Origin: Pandoraea cepalis
GTDB taxonomy: Bacteria > Pseudomonadota > Gammaproteobacteria > Burkholderiales > Burkholderiaceae
Reading direction: 5' to 3'
DNA: 64,000 nt
Assembly (NCBI RefSeq): GCF_902459665.1
Contig: NZ_CABPSL010000001.1
Coordinates: forward strand, 186,001-250,000
Below are positions 21,038-29,649 of this stretch, one piece after another. The position numbers and the translations under genes were made by a program. Under the pieces are notes generated by a model. It had not been told where the DNA came from and searched no databases. It saw nothing but the letters and a program-made list of their open reading frames with translations. Within the stretch, counting starts at the first letter, position 1. Every line of letters starts with the position of its first letter.

Positions 21038-21080
21038 CAGGCGCCGGATGCGCGTCGGCCTTCTCCACTACAATAGCGCC

Positions 21081-21932
21081 ATGAAGCTCAAATTCACCAA
21101 GATGCAGGGTGCCGGCAACGACTTCGTCGTGATCGACGGCATCTCGCAATCCATCGATTTCACGCCCGACCAGTGGCGCGCGCTCGCCGACCGCCATTTC
21201 GGCGTCGGCGCAGACCAGCTCCTGCTCGTCGAACGCTCGACGCAGCCTGGCGTTGACTTCCGCTATCGTATCTTCAACGCCGACGGCGGTGAGGTGGAGC
21301 ATTGTGGCAACGGGGCGCGCTGCTTCGTCAAGTTCGTGCGCGACACGGGGTTGACCGACAAGCGCACGGTGCGCGTCGAGGTGCAGCAGGGCTTGATCAC
21401 GCTCACGATGCGCGACGACGGTCAGGTCAGCGTGGACATGGGCGCGCCGATCCTCACGGCGTCGGATGTGCCGTTCGACGCCAGCGGGCTGGCAGGCCGT
21501 CGCGAGGGCGACGACACGCTCTGGCCGCTCGACGTGGCCGGCAAGACGACGTGGATTTCCGTGGTCTCGATGGGCAATCCGCATGCCGTGCAGGTGGTGG
21601 AGAACGTCGATACCGCGCCGGTGGAAACGGACGGCCCGCTGATCGAGCGTCATGCGCGCTTCCCGCGCCGCGTGAATGCGGGCTTCCTGCAGGTGGTGGA
21701 CAAGCATCAGGCGCGTCTGCGCGTGTACGAGCGCGGTGCGGGCGAGACGCTCGCCTGCGGCACCGGCGCGTGCGCGGCGGCAGTGGCAGGCATCCGCCGC
21801 GGGCTGCTGGCCGCGCCCGTGGCCATCGAAACGCACGGCGGCACGCTCACCATCGACTGGAACGGCGCAAGCGGTCCGGTCATCATGACGGGACCGGCCA
21901 CCACGGTCTTCGAAGGGACGATCGAGATCTGA
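21081..21932 (+). CDS. dapF: Diaminopimelate epimerase
   Basis: DapF interconverts LL- and meso-diaminopimelate for lysine and peptidoglycan synthesis. The 283-residue protein has both catalytic cysteines, Cys75 in [11 protein letters not shown] and Cys226 in LACGTGAC, arranged in the two mirror-image halves of the fold. The start [15 protein letters not shown] is the conserved N-terminus, so ATG 21081 is preferred over the upstream in-frame start at 21048. dapF, a DUF484 gene and xerC in a row is a familiar proteobacterial order. Confidence 0.97.
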   Translation: MKLKFTKMQGAGNDFVVIDGISQSIDFTPDQWRALADRHFGVGADQLLLVERSTQPGVDFRYRIFNADGGEVEHCGNGARCFVKFVRDTGLTDKRTVRVEVQQGLITLTMRDDGQVSVDMGAPILTASDVPFDASGLAGRREGDDTLWPLDVAGKTTWISVVSMGNPHAVQVVENVDTAPVETDGPLIERHARFPRRVNAGFLQVVDKHQARLRVYERGAGETLACGTGACAAAVAGIRRGLLAAPVAIETHGGTLTIDWNGASGPVIMTGPATTVFEGTIEI

Positions 21933-22100
21933 CGCCAAACGTCGGTTCCGGTGTTCCGCGCGGGCAGGCCGCGGGCGCAGCACAGTAAGATTTTGGTTTC
22001 TGACGGACTCTGATTTAGCGACCCTGGCGGCCGCTCGCCACCGTTGTGCCTCGTGCGCAGCGGCGGTCGGCGGCAGTTGACGAACAGCAGACGGACACTC

Positions 22101-22769
22101 ATGAACGACCGAGATATTGCGGAATACCTGATCGCGCATCCCGACTTCTTCGAACGCCATGCCGAATTGCTGGCCGGCGTGCGGCTCACCAGTCCGCACG
22201 GCCAGCGCGCCGTGTCGCTGCAAGAGCGCCAGATCGAGATGCAGCGCGAAAAGACCAAGCAGATCGAGCGACGCCTCGCCGAATTGATGCGCTACGGGCA
22301 CGAGAACGACGACATCTCGGCCAAGCTGCATCGCTGGAACCTCGGCCTGCTCGGCGAGCGCGATCCGCACGCATTGCCCGACGCGATTGCCCGCGGCCTG
22401 CGCGACGTTTTCAACGTCCCCTTCGCGGCCGTTCGCGTGTGGAACGTGGCCGCGCCGTACCAACCGGCCGAGTTCGCCCGCAGCGTGAGCGAAGAGGTCA
22501 AGATCTTCGCCTCGAGCCTGGCGACTCCCTATTGCGGTGCCAACACCGGTTTCGAAGCCGTGACATGGCTCGGCGCGCCGAGCGATCCGGCGTCGGTGGC
22601 GCTGCTCGCGCTGCGTGACCCGCAAGTGACGGATGGGCCGGTCTTCGGCCTGCTGGTCATGGGCTCGGAAGACGCCCGCCGTTTCCATGAAGGCATGGCG
22701 ACCGACTTCCTGACGCAGATCGGGGAACTGGCCGGCGCGGCGCTCAGCAAGCTGCGCGCGAACGATTGA
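22101..22769 (+). CDS. DUF484 family protein
   Basis: The 222-residue product starts MNDRDIAEYLIAHPDFFERH, the typical DUF484 opening, followed by a short coiled coil (about 38-62, rich in Q/E/R) and a GAF-like C-terminal domain (about 85-215) with GLLVMGSEDARRFHEGMATDFL. The family is usually encoded between dapF and xerC, as here, but no biochemical role is established. It is cytoplasmic by composition. Confidence 0.9.
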   Translation: MNDRDIAEYLIAHPDFFERHAELLAGVRLTSPHGQRAVSLQERQIEMQREKTKQIERRLAELMRYGHENDDISAKLHRWNLGLLGERDPHALPDAIARGLRDVFNVPFAAVRVWNVAAPYQPAEFARSVSEEVKIFASSLATPYCGANTGFEAVTWLGAPSDPASVALLALRDPQVTDGPVFGLLVMGSEDARRFHEGMATDFLTQIGELAGAALSKLRAND

Positions 22770-22827
22770 TGCGCGTCGCCGGCGCCCGGGCGGACTGACG
22801 CGCTGACGGCACCTTTCACCACGCCTT

Positions 22828-23874
22828 ATGGTCACCTCGACCCGATCGCCGCGTCCTGCCAGCGTGGCCACGCCCAAGGCGCGCGCCGGGCGTGCCGCGC
22901 CGGAACGCGCGCGCAAGCCCGGGGCGCACGCAGAGGCGTCGGACGACGAGACGCCGCTCGAACCGGGCATCCGCCACTACCTGACGTCGCTCGCCAGCGA
23001 GCGCAAGCTCGCCGAGCTCACCCTGGAAAACTACACGCGCGACTTGCGCCAGTTGCAGCGTATGGCGCGCGGCCGCTCGCTCGAATCGCTGGAACACGGC
23101 GACATTCGCCGCTTCGCCATGCAGTTGCACAGCGAGGGCCTCGTCGGCCGCTCCATCGCCCGCAAGCTCTCCGCCTGGCGAGGCTACTTCGCGTGGCTTG
23201 CCCAGCGCACGTCGCTGGCGGCCAATCCCGTCGACGGCGTGCGCGCGCCGAAACAACCCAAGCCGTTGCCGAAAGCGCTGTCGCCGGATCAGGCATCGGC
23301 GCTCGTCGAGTTCGTCTCCGGCACGTCGGCCGAGGCCGTGCGCAATCGGGCGATGTTCGAGCTGCTGTACTCGTCTGGCCTGCGCCTGTCGGAACTCACG
23401 AGCCTCGATCATCGCTACGTCGAGGCCGAGGGCTACCGTTCCGTGAGCTGGCTTGATTTGCCCGAGCGCGAGGTGGTCGTGACCGGCAAGGGGAACAAGC
23501 GACGCCGCGTGCCCGTGGGCGAGAAAGCGGCGCAGGCGCTGGCCGGTTGGCTGGACATGCGGGCAGGACTGGCAACGGCTGAGCCGCATGCGCTGTTCCT
23601 GTCGGCGCGCGGCAAGCGCATCGGCGCGCGCGCGGTGCAGCAGGGGCTGTCGCGCCACGCGCTGGCGGCCGGGCTGCCGACACACGTGCACCCGCACATG
23701 CTGCGTCACTCGTTCGCCACGCACGTTCTGCAATCGTCCGGCGATCTTCGCGCCGTGCAGGAGATGTTGGGCCACAGCAATATTTCGACGACACAGATCT
23801 ACACGAAACTCGACTTCCAGCATCTCGCGAAGGTTTACGATCAGGCGCATCCGCGCTCGCGCAAGAAGCCCTGA
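22828..23874 (+). CDS. xerC: Tyrosine recombinase XerC
   Basis: XerC works with XerD at the dif site to resolve chromosome dimers. The 348-residue protein has an N-terminal SAM-like core-binding domain (about 48-130) and a catalytic domain with the full set: Arg186 (GLRLSEL), lysine in GKGNKRRRVP, HxxR in HMLRHSFATH, the second histidine in GHSNIS and the nucleophile Tyr325 (TQIYTKL). It has an extra basic, alanine-rich N-terminal tail of about 45 residues compared with E. coli XerC (298 residues), so the start could lie further downstream. Confidence 0.95.
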   Translation: MVTSTRSPRPASVATPKARAGRAAPERARKPGAHAEASDDETPLEPGIRHYLTSLASERKLAELTLENYTRDLRQLQRMARGRSLESLEHGDIRRFAMQLHSEGLVGRSIARKLSAWRGYFAWLAQRTSLAANPVDGVRAPKQPKPLPKALSPDQASALVEFVSGTSAEAVRNRAMFELLYSSGLRLSELTSLDHRYVEAEGYRSVSWLDLPEREVVVTGKGNKRRRVPVGEKAAQALAGWLDMRAGLATAEPHALFLSARGKRIGARAVQQGLSRHALAAGLPTHVHPHMLRHSFATHVLQSSGDLRAVQEMLGHSNISTTQIYTKLDFQHLAKVYDQAHPRSRKKP

Positions 23875-23994
23875 GCGTTGCGGTGGGCGGCGCGACTCGG
23901 TGTAGAATCGCGTCCTTCCTCAGCAAGTCCCGCACGTTCTCCGTCTGCTGGATGACTTGCCGTCACCCCGTCGTCAACTGTTGGTCCGTCCCGC

Positions 23995-25209
23995 ATGAAT
24001 ACCTTGACCCTCAAGCCCGGCAAAGAAAAGTCCTTGCTGCGCCGTCACCCCTGGATTTACGCCACCGCCGTGGCACGCGTGGACGGCAAACCGGCTTCCG
24101 GCGCGACGGTCGTGGTGCGCGCCGCCGACGGGCGATTTCTCGCTCGCGCTGCCTTCAGCCCGGTCTCGGCCATCCGCGCACGCGTGTGGACGTTCGATGA
24201 AAACGAGCCGGTCGATCATGCGTTCTTCAAGCGTCGTGTGACCGCCGCCCTCGCTTATCGCGAGCAGATGGTGCACGACACCGGGGCGACCCGCCTGATC
24301 TTCGGCGAGGCCGACGGCCTGCCGGGTCTGATCGTCGACCGTTATCAGTCCGCGCCCGGTGCGCCGGTGACGGACCAGATCGTTTGCCAGTTCATGGCGG
24401 CGGGCGTGGAAGCCTGGAAAGACGCGATCGTGAATGCCCTCGTCGGCGCGACCGGCTGCCCCAATGTCTACGAGCGCTCCGACGCCGCCGTGCGCGAGCG
24501 CGAAGGTCTGCCGAGCCTCACTGGCGTGCTGGCGGGGGCTGAGCCGCCCCAGGCGCCCGACTTGCTCACGACGTACGAGTGTGGCGTGAAGTATTACGTC
24601 GACGTGCGCAATGGGCACAAGACCGGCTTCTATGTCGATCAGCGCGACAATCGTCTGCTGGTGAAGCAGCAGGCCAAGGGCCGCGACGTGCTCAACTGCT
24701 TCTGCTATACCGGGGGCTTTTCGCTGGCGGCGCTGGCGGGCGGGGCGCAGAGCGTGTTGTCCATCGACTCGTCGGGCGACGCGTTGGCCATCGGCGCGCG
24801 CAATGTCGAACTCAACGGTTTCGACGCCGCGCGCGCCGAATGGCGCGACGCCGATGTCTTCAAGACCCTGCGCGCGTTGCGCGAAGAGGGGCGCCTGTTC
24901 GACATGATCGTGCTCGATCCGCCCAAGTTCGCACCGTCGGCCCATCACGTGGAGCGTGCCGCACGGGCGTACAAGGACATCAATCTGGCCGGTTTCAAGC
25001 TGCTGCGCCCGGGCGGCCAGCTGCTGACGTACTCGTGCTCAGGTGCGATCGACGCCGATCTGTTCCAGAAGATCGTGGCGGGCGCGGCTGTGGATGCTGG
25101 CGTGGACGCCCGCATTCTGCGGCGCCTGTCGGCGGGCATGGATCACCCCATGCTCACCCAGTTCCCCGAAGGCGAATATCTCAAGGGGCTTTGGTTGCAA
25201 CGTATGTAA
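23995..25209 (+). CDS. rlmI: 23S rRNA (cytosine1962-C5)-methyltransferase RlmI-like
   Basis: The 404-residue product has an N-terminal PUA-like domain (LKPGKEKSLLRRHPWIYATAV), a middle domain with FGEADGLPGLIVDRY and a C-terminal Rossmann methyltransferase with VLNCFCYTGGFSLAAL (SAM binding), VLDPPKFA and the catalytic cysteine in TYSCSGAI. This domain order and length (E. coli RlmI about 396) identify the RlmI family, which methylates C1962 of 23S rRNA. ATG 23995 opens directly on the PUA-like motif. Confidence 0.93.
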   Translation: MNTLTLKPGKEKSLLRRHPWIYATAVARVDGKPASGATVVVRAADGRFLARAAFSPVSAIRARVWTFDENEPVDHAFFKRRVTAALAYREQMVHDTGATRLIFGEADGLPGLIVDRYQSAPGAPVTDQIVCQFMAAGVEAWKDAIVNALVGATGCPNVYERSDAAVREREGLPSLTGVLAGAEPPQAPDLLTTYECGVKYYVDVRNGHKTGFYVDQRDNRLLVKQQAKGRDVLNCFCYTGGFSLAALAGGAQSVLSIDSSGDALAIGARNVELNGFDAARAEWRDADVFKTLRALREEGRLFDMIVLDPPKFAPSAHHVERAARAYKDINLAGFKLLRPGGQLLTYSCSGAIDADLFQKIVAGAAVDAGVDARILRRLSAGMDHPMLTQFPEGEYLKGLWLQRM

Positions 25210-25228
25210 GCGCTCGCTTCTATGGGCG

Positions 25229-26104
25229 TCAGCCCAGTGTCAGTGCGACCACGCCCAGCGCGATCAACACGGCACCGCCCACGCGGCGGTGCATCTCCCC
25301 TTCGCCCAGCAGCCGCACGCCCAACAGCGCGGCAATCATCATCGACATCTCCCGCGCCGGGGCGACGTGCGACACCGGCGCGTACTTGAGCGCCGTCAGG
25401 ATCAGGAAGTAGGACATCGGCGAGATAAGCGAGATCAGCACGATCTTGCGCCAGTTCGCCTGCCACACCATGACCATGCGCGCGGGACGCGAGCATGCCA
25501 TCGGTGCCGAGAGCACGACTCGCAGCACATTCTCCAGGTAGTAGTAGACGAGCGGTGCAAGCAGCAGGGTGCGGATGGCGTAGGCGTCGGCCAGCGTATA
25601 CGCTGCGATGAATCCGCCGGTCAGCACGCCCCAGCCCGCGCCCGCGTGCATGGTGTCGCGCCGGAACAGGCGCTCGCCCCCGGCGATGATCAGCACGCCG
25701 ACGACCACCAGCCCGATCCCGAAAAGCGCCAGCCAGCCCGGGCGTTCCCCCAGCAGCACGATGGCGCCCAGCGACGACAGCAATGGCCCGGTGCCCCGTG
25801 CGAGCGGATAGACGACCGACAGGTCGCCCACCCGGTAGCCGCGCTGCAGGACTAGCGTGTAGCCGTAGTGCAGCATGGCGCTCGTGGCGATCACGCCCCA
25901 ACCCAGCGCATTCGGCCAACTGGCGTTTGAACCGATCAGGAAAAACAGCGCCAGCGGCGTGTACAGCACGACGGTCAGCAGCGCATAGAGGAAGACGAGC
26001 TGCGGGCCGCCGCCTTCGCGCGTGTCGATGCGCTTGGCGAGGAAATTCCAGGTGGCATGCAGGAATGCGGCGGTAACAACGAGGGCGAGAGCGGTGAGCG
26101 ACAT
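25229..26104 (-). CDS. EamA-family (DMT superfamily) membrane transporter
   Basis: This 291-residue protein has about ten hydrophobic segments in two EamA repeats, typical of drug/metabolite exporters. Recognisable features are the N-terminal HATWNFLAKR and the VVYPLARGTGPLLSSLGA motif. The start at 26104 places the first residues in the first membrane helix. It diverges from the zur-like gene and shares its 144-bp intergenic region, including a palindromic operator candidate. The substrate is unknown. Confidence 0.85.
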   Translation of the reverse strand: MSLTALALVVTAAFLHATWNFLAKRIDTREGGGPQLVFLYALLTVVLYTPLALFFLIGSNASWPNALGWGVIATSAMLHYGYTLVLQRGYRVGDLSVVYPLARGTGPLLSSLGAIVLLGERPGWLALFGIGLVVVGVLIIAGGERLFRRDTMHAGAGWGVLTGGFIAAYTLADAYAIRTLLLAPLVYYYLENVLRVVLSAPMACSRPARMVMVWQANWRKIVLISLISPMSYFLILTALKYAPVSHVAPAREMSMMIAALLGVRLLGEGEMHRRVGGAVLIALGVVALTLG

Positions 26105-26203
26105 GGTGAGCGGTGTTTTTTGCGTCAATTGTATGACGCATTGCCCGTTCACCTCCGGACAGACTCGGTCGGCGGCCTTCAGGGCTCGGGAAATGCCTAC
26201 TTT

Positions 26204-26242
26204 TGCAACTCCGTTGCAGTGCTGGCGGTGCTGTGCTTAAAT
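26204..26242 (+). promoter_or_regulatory. Predicted zur promoter overlapped by a TGCAAC-N3-GTTGCA operator
   Basis: A perfect inverted repeat, TGCAAC TCC GTTGCA, occupies 26204-26218. It overlaps a candidate -35 box TTGCAG (26214-26219), which is 17 bp from a candidate -10 box TTAAAT (26237-26242). The same half-sites form a longer palindrome upstream of the small HHHCH-motif gene and TonB receptor at 28.9 kb. This suggests autorepression by the Zur-like protein; the assignment to Zur is inference. Confidence 0.6.
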
Positions 26243-26248
26243 CGATTT

Positions 26249-26743
26249 ATGAGCCTTATTCAACTACAACCTTATCTGGAAGCCGCCCGTACGAGCTTGC
26301 AAGAGCAATCGGGCCGCGTGACCTCTGGACGCGTGCGCGTGCTGGCGATGCTGCTCAAGGCGGGCCGTCCGCTCACGCACCAGGAAGTGCTGGCCGATCT
26401 GGCCACCGACGCCGATCCGCTCGACCGCGTAACGGCCTACCGCGTGCTCGATTGGCTGGTCGCGCAGGGCTGGGCCATCAAGCAGGCCGGCGACGACCGA
26501 ATCTTCCGCTTCGTCATGGCCGAGCATGTCGACCCGCAGCGTGCGGCATCGCCGCGTCCGCATACGCAACACGGACATTTTCGTTGCGTACGCTGCCACC
26601 GGACCTTCTGTCTTGACGATTGGCCCCAGCATCCCCAATTGAGTGAGCGCGAACTCAAGCGCCTGCCCAAGGGTTTCGTGGGCGAACAGGTCGAGCTGAT
26701 GATTCATGGCACTTGCGCACAGTGCGCGGGCGCCCCCAACTGA
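26249..26743 (+). CDS. zur: Fur-family transcriptional regulator, probably zinc-sensing Zur
   Basis: The 164-residue product has an N-terminal winged-helix domain (TSGRVRVLAMLLKAGRPLTHQEVLADL, TAYRVLDWLVAQGW) and a C-terminal dimerisation and metal domain with the two CxxC pairs of a structural zinc site (CVRC and CAQC). It is preceded by a palindrome over its promoter and followed 91 bp later by a CobW-type zinc GTPase, which supports a zinc role over iron. The start ATG 26249 lies about 7 bp after a candidate -10 box and has no visible Shine-Dalgarno element, so a leaderless mRNA is possible. Confidence 0.8.
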   Translation: MSLIQLQPYLEAARTSLQEQSGRVTSGRVRVLAMLLKAGRPLTHQEVLADLATDADPLDRVTAYRVLDWLVAQGWAIKQAGDDRIFRFVMAEHVDPQRAASPRPHTQHGHFRCVRCHRTFCLDDWPQHPQLSERELKRLPKGFVGEQVELMIHGTCAQCAGAPN

Positions 26744-26834
26744 CGCGTCTCCAGCCGCTTTTCGTTACCTCGGGTACAGTGGGCGACATTGAGACGGCGT
26801 CGAGTACGCCGCATTACAACAGGACATAGCATTC

Positions 26835-27896
26835 ATGACCCCCGTCACCATCCTGACCGGCTTTCTCGGCAGCGGGAAAACCACGCTGCTCAAGCGCATC
26901 CTGACCGAGGCGCATGGCATGAAGATCGCCGTCATCGAAAATGAATTCGGTGAAGAGAACATCGATAACGACATCCTCGTGCACGACAACGCCGAGCAGA
27001 TCGTACAGATGAGCAACGGCTGCATCTGCTGTACGATCCGTGGCGACCTGGTGAAGGCGCTGTCCGACCTGAACAGCCAGCGCGACGCGGGTGCGATCCA
27101 GTTCGACCGCGTGGTCATCGAGACGACCGGCCTGGCCAACCCCGGCCCCGTGGCGCAAACCTTCTTCATCGACGACGAGGTGGCCGACACCTACCGGCTC
27201 GACGCCATCATCACGCTGGTCGACGCGAAGCACGCCCAGCAGCAGCTCGATCAGCACGAAGTGGTGCAGCGCCAGGTGGGGTTTGCCGATCGCCTGTTCA
27301 TCACCAAAGCCGATCTGGTCACGCCCGAGGCGCTGAACGACCTGAAGCATCGCCTCGCGCACATGAATCCGCGCGCGCCGCAGCAGGAAGTCGACTTCGG
27401 CCAGGCCGAGCTCAAGCAGATCTTCGACCTTCACGGCTTCAACCTGAACGACAAGCTCGACATCGATCCGGAATTCCTGGGCGCCGACGACCACGCGCAC
27501 GATCACGGCCATGATCACGATCACTCGCACTGCGATCACGATCATGACCAGTGCGCGCACGAGGGGCACGACCACGGTCACGCCCATGCCCACCACGACG
27601 ACGCCATCAAATCGTTTGTCTTTCGCAGCGAGAAAGCCTTCGATCCGGCGAAGCTGGAGGATTTCCTCGGGAGCATCCTACAGGTGTACGGCGAACGCTT
27701 ATTGCGTTATAAAGGTGTATTAAACATGCGTGGCATCGACCGCCGGGTCGTGTTCCAGGGCGTTCACCAGATGATGGGCAGCGACGTGGGCGCGAAATGG
27801 CAACCCGATGAGACGCCGAACACCAAGATGGTGTTTATTGGTGCCGAGCTGCCGAAAGACATCATCCTGCAAGGGCTGGAGCGCTGTCTGGTCTGA
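26835..27896 (+). CDS. CobW/YjiA-family metallochaperone GTPase with histidine-rich loop (ZigA-like)
   Basis: COG0523 GTPases deliver metals, often zinc under limitation. The 353-residue protein has Walker A GFLGSGKTT (8-16), the metal-binding CxCC motif in NGCICCTIR, a Walker B-type ETTGLANP and the NKxD-like TKAD motif. Between the GTPase and the C-terminal CobW domain, residues about 218-256 contain roughly 16 histidines mixed with aspartates and two cysteines, a clear metal-binding loop. Position next to the Zur-like regulator fits the zinc-induced ZigA subgroup. Confidence 0.9.
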   Translation: MTPVTILTGFLGSGKTTLLKRILTEAHGMKIAVIENEFGEENIDNDILVHDNAEQIVQMSNGCICCTIRGDLVKALSDLNSQRDAGAIQFDRVVIETTGLANPGPVAQTFFIDDEVADTYRLDAIITLVDAKHAQQQLDQHEVVQRQVGFADRLFITKADLVTPEALNDLKHRLAHMNPRAPQQEVDFGQAELKQIFDLHGFNLNDKLDIDPEFLGADDHAHDHGHDHDHSHCDHDHDQCAHEGHDHGHAHAHHDDAIKSFVFRSEKAFDPAKLEDFLGSILQVYGERLLRYKGVLNMRGIDRRVVFQGVHQMMGSDVGAKWQPDETPNTKMVFIGAELPKDIILQGLERCLV

Positions 27897-28031
27897 GCGG
27901 GACCGGCGAACCGTGCAACGGGAAACCCCTTAATCAGGGCTGTTGAACGATTCGGTTACAATACGTGCCCACTGGGGCTGCCGCCAGCGAACCAACGCGG
28001 CACTTCGGAGGGCAGGCAGGGGAGCACCGCC

Positions 28032-28706
28032 ATGGCTACCGCCTCTCGCAAGACTGCCACCGCAGGCCCCACGCGCCGGTCAGAGCCGGCGTCGGAAGCG
28101 GGCGCCAAGCGGGCTCCAGCAGGTAATTCGAAGACGGGCGAAAAGGCCGCCGCCAAGCACGGGGCGCCCAAATCGTCCGGTAGGAACGTAACCCAAGAAG
28201 CCGCCCGCGGCATCGCCGGTAAGCAAGACGTCCCACTCGCTGCAGGGGCGTCACCGGACTATCCGAAAGAGACGCCACAAAAACCCATGAGCAAGAAAAG
28301 ACTTTTGACCGAGGCCGAAATTCTGAAGATGGGCGAGAAGGACTACATGAATGAAGATCAACTCGCCTTCTTCAAGGATCGTCTGGAAAACCTGCAGGCT
28401 GACATTTTGCGTAACGCCGGTCAAACCACCGAGAACCTGCGCGAAACCATTCTCGTCCCGGATCCGGCCGACCGCGCCACGATTGAAGAGGAGCACGCGC
28501 TTGAGCTGCGTACCCGCGATCGTGAACGCAAGCTGCTGAAGAAGGTGCAACAGTCGCTCGCTCGCATCGAATCGGGCGAATATGGCTGGTGCGAAGAAAC
28601 CGGAGAGCCGATCGGCGTTCCGCGTCTGCTCGCCCGCCCGACCGCCACCCTGTCGCTCGAAGCGCAAGAGCGTCGCGAATTGCGTCAGAAGCTGTTCGGC
28701 GACTGA
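28032..28706 (+). CDS. dksA: RNA polymerase-binding transcription factor DksA, cysteine-poor type
   Basis: DksA binds the RNA polymerase secondary channel and works with ppGpp. The coiled-coil tip region DPADRATIEEEHALELRTRDRERKLL and the C-terminal domain are present, but of the four zinc ligands only the first cysteine remains (C187 in GYG-like GWCEETGE; the others are T, S and A), so no classical zinc finger forms. From ATG 28032, which has a good GGGGAG element, the protein is 224 residues with an 85-residue alanine/lysine-rich extension. The internal ATG at 28287 (MSKKRLLTEAEIL) gives the 139-residue canonical form but has a weak ribosome site. Confidence 0.93.
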   Translation: MATASRKTATAGPTRRSEPASEAGAKRAPAGNSKTGEKAAAKHGAPKSSGRNVTQEAARGIAGKQDVPLAAGASPDYPKETPQKPMSKKRLLTEAEILKMGEKDYMNEDQLAFFKDRLENLQADILRNAGQTTENLRETILVPDPADRATIEEEHALELRTRDRERKLLKKVQQSLARIESGEYGWCEETGEPIGVPRLLARPTATLSLEAQERRELRQKLFGD

Positions 28707-28774
28707 TCGCATCGCACAACCGGCCCGACGCCGCGCGGTGGCGGCAGGTCAGGTCCGTCGGCTCCCGGTTTGCC

Positions 28775-28804
28775 AAAGGCACGTCGTCTTGACGTGCCTT
28801 TTTT
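28775..28804 (+). terminator. Rho-independent terminator after dksA
   Basis: An 11-bp stem (AAAGGCACGTC at 28775-28785 with GACGTGCCTTT at 28791-28801) closes a five-base loop and runs into six T residues. Confidence 0.9.
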
Positions 28805-28905
28805 GTTGCCGTTTTTTGACGTCGTCCGGTCGACCGCGCCCGTTCCTCCCGGAACTGTGGCTTGCACGCAACGCTTGCTGACGCTCGCCGTCGAGCCAAC
28901 TTTAT

Positions 28906-28936
28906 GCCACAATTGCAACTCAGTTGCAATTGTGGC
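28906..28936. promoter_or_regulatory. 31-bp perfect palindrome, candidate Zur operator
   Basis: GCCACAATTGCAACT (28906-28920) and its exact reverse complement (28922-28936) flank a single central C. The inner half-sites TTGCAAC/GTTGCAA match those before the zur-like gene, though the central spacing here is shorter. It ends 5 bp before the ATG of the small membrane protein, so a bound protein would block transcription or initiation of the receptor locus. The regulator assignment is inferred from the shared half-site and zinc-related neighbours. Confidence 0.6.
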
Positions 28937-28941
28937 CGCCT

Positions 28942-29424
28942 ATGCCGTCTATCGAATCCGCTTCTCGCTTTTGGCGCGCGCGTTTGCGCACGCGGGTGGG
29001 GTGTGGGCGAAGCGGTTGGATCGCGTGGCTCATCGTTGCGCTGATCGGCGTACAGATCTGGGGGCTGCAACACGAAATTCTGCATGCCCGAAGGTTGTCC
29101 GGCGTGCCGCCGGTTTCGGCAGATGCGAGCCGGTCAGCGGCGGGCGAGGCGAATGATCCGGACGAGGCGGGAGGTGCGGATCTCGCGATGGCCGCAGACG
29201 GTCGCGCCCAAGCGGTCGGCACGGTGTCCGTCGATTTCGGCAACTCCCACCACCATTGCCATCTGTTCGAAGGCGCCACGCTGGCCGCGGCCATGGCCGT
29301 GGCCGTCCTGTCGTGGGGAAGCGATACCGTCATCGCGAGCCTCCCCCAGCGCGCGACCGGGCGCCGTCACCCGAGCGTTCACCGACGACCGTTCGACTCC
29401 CGCGCACCGCCGCTCGCGATCTGA
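28942..29424 (+). CDS. Small membrane or periplasmic protein with HHHCH motif, unknown function
   Basis: This 160-residue protein has a basic N-terminus, one strong hydrophobic segment (about 25-45, WIAWLIVALIGVQIWGL), a QHEILHARR motif just after it and later NSHHHCHLFEGATLA, followed by a second weaker hydrophobic stretch and an arginine-rich tail. The clustered histidines and cysteine suggest metal binding outside the membrane. I do not recognise the family with confidence. It lies directly behind a 31-bp palindrome and ahead of a ZnuD-like receptor. No Shine-Dalgarno element is visible, so the start is uncertain; GTG 28996 is an alternative. Confidence 0.6.
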   Translation: MPSIESASRFWRARLRTRVGCGRSGWIAWLIVALIGVQIWGLQHEILHARRLSGVPPVSADASRSAAGEANDPDEAGGADLAMAADGRAQAVGTVSVDFGNSHHHCHLFEGATLAAAMAVAVLSWGSDTVIASLPQRATGRRHPSVHRRPFDSRAPPLAI

Positions 29425-29595
29425 CGCCACGCGTATTCGCGCCATTCGAACTTCTCCGCGCTGACTGCGCGAATCCCTGCCACTGTCCGTACCGACCCTC
29501 GCAGCCTTCGGGCCCGCGATGGCGGCGGCTGCACGCTCGTCGGCCCATCATCGCCGACGCGGCGGGGCTTCGTTCGCGCCGAGGCCCGGAATCCT

Positions 29596-29620
29596 CGGGA
29601 GCCCGTTGACGAGGCTCCCG
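29596..29620 (+). other. GC-rich hairpin in the receptor leader
   Basis: CGGGAGCC (29596-29603) pairs with GGCTCCCG (29613-29620) around a nine-base loop, 30 bp before the receptor ATG. There is no T-tract, so it is not a standard terminator. I see no B12 riboswitch motif in the 225-bp leader. It could modulate messenger stability or processing between the two genes. Confidence 0.35.
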
Positions 29621-29649
29621 CGCACCGACCCAACACACCCGATACCGAC

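Noticed and set aside
21000-22970. 656-codon minus-strand open frame opposite dapF and the DUF484 gene
   Set aside because: Spans two well-supported plus-strand genes and has only basic low-complexity sequence.
29425-29649. Cobalamin riboswitch before the TonB receptor
   Set aside because: The B12-box sequence is absent; only a simple GC hairpin is present, and the receptor resembles ZnuD, not BtuB.
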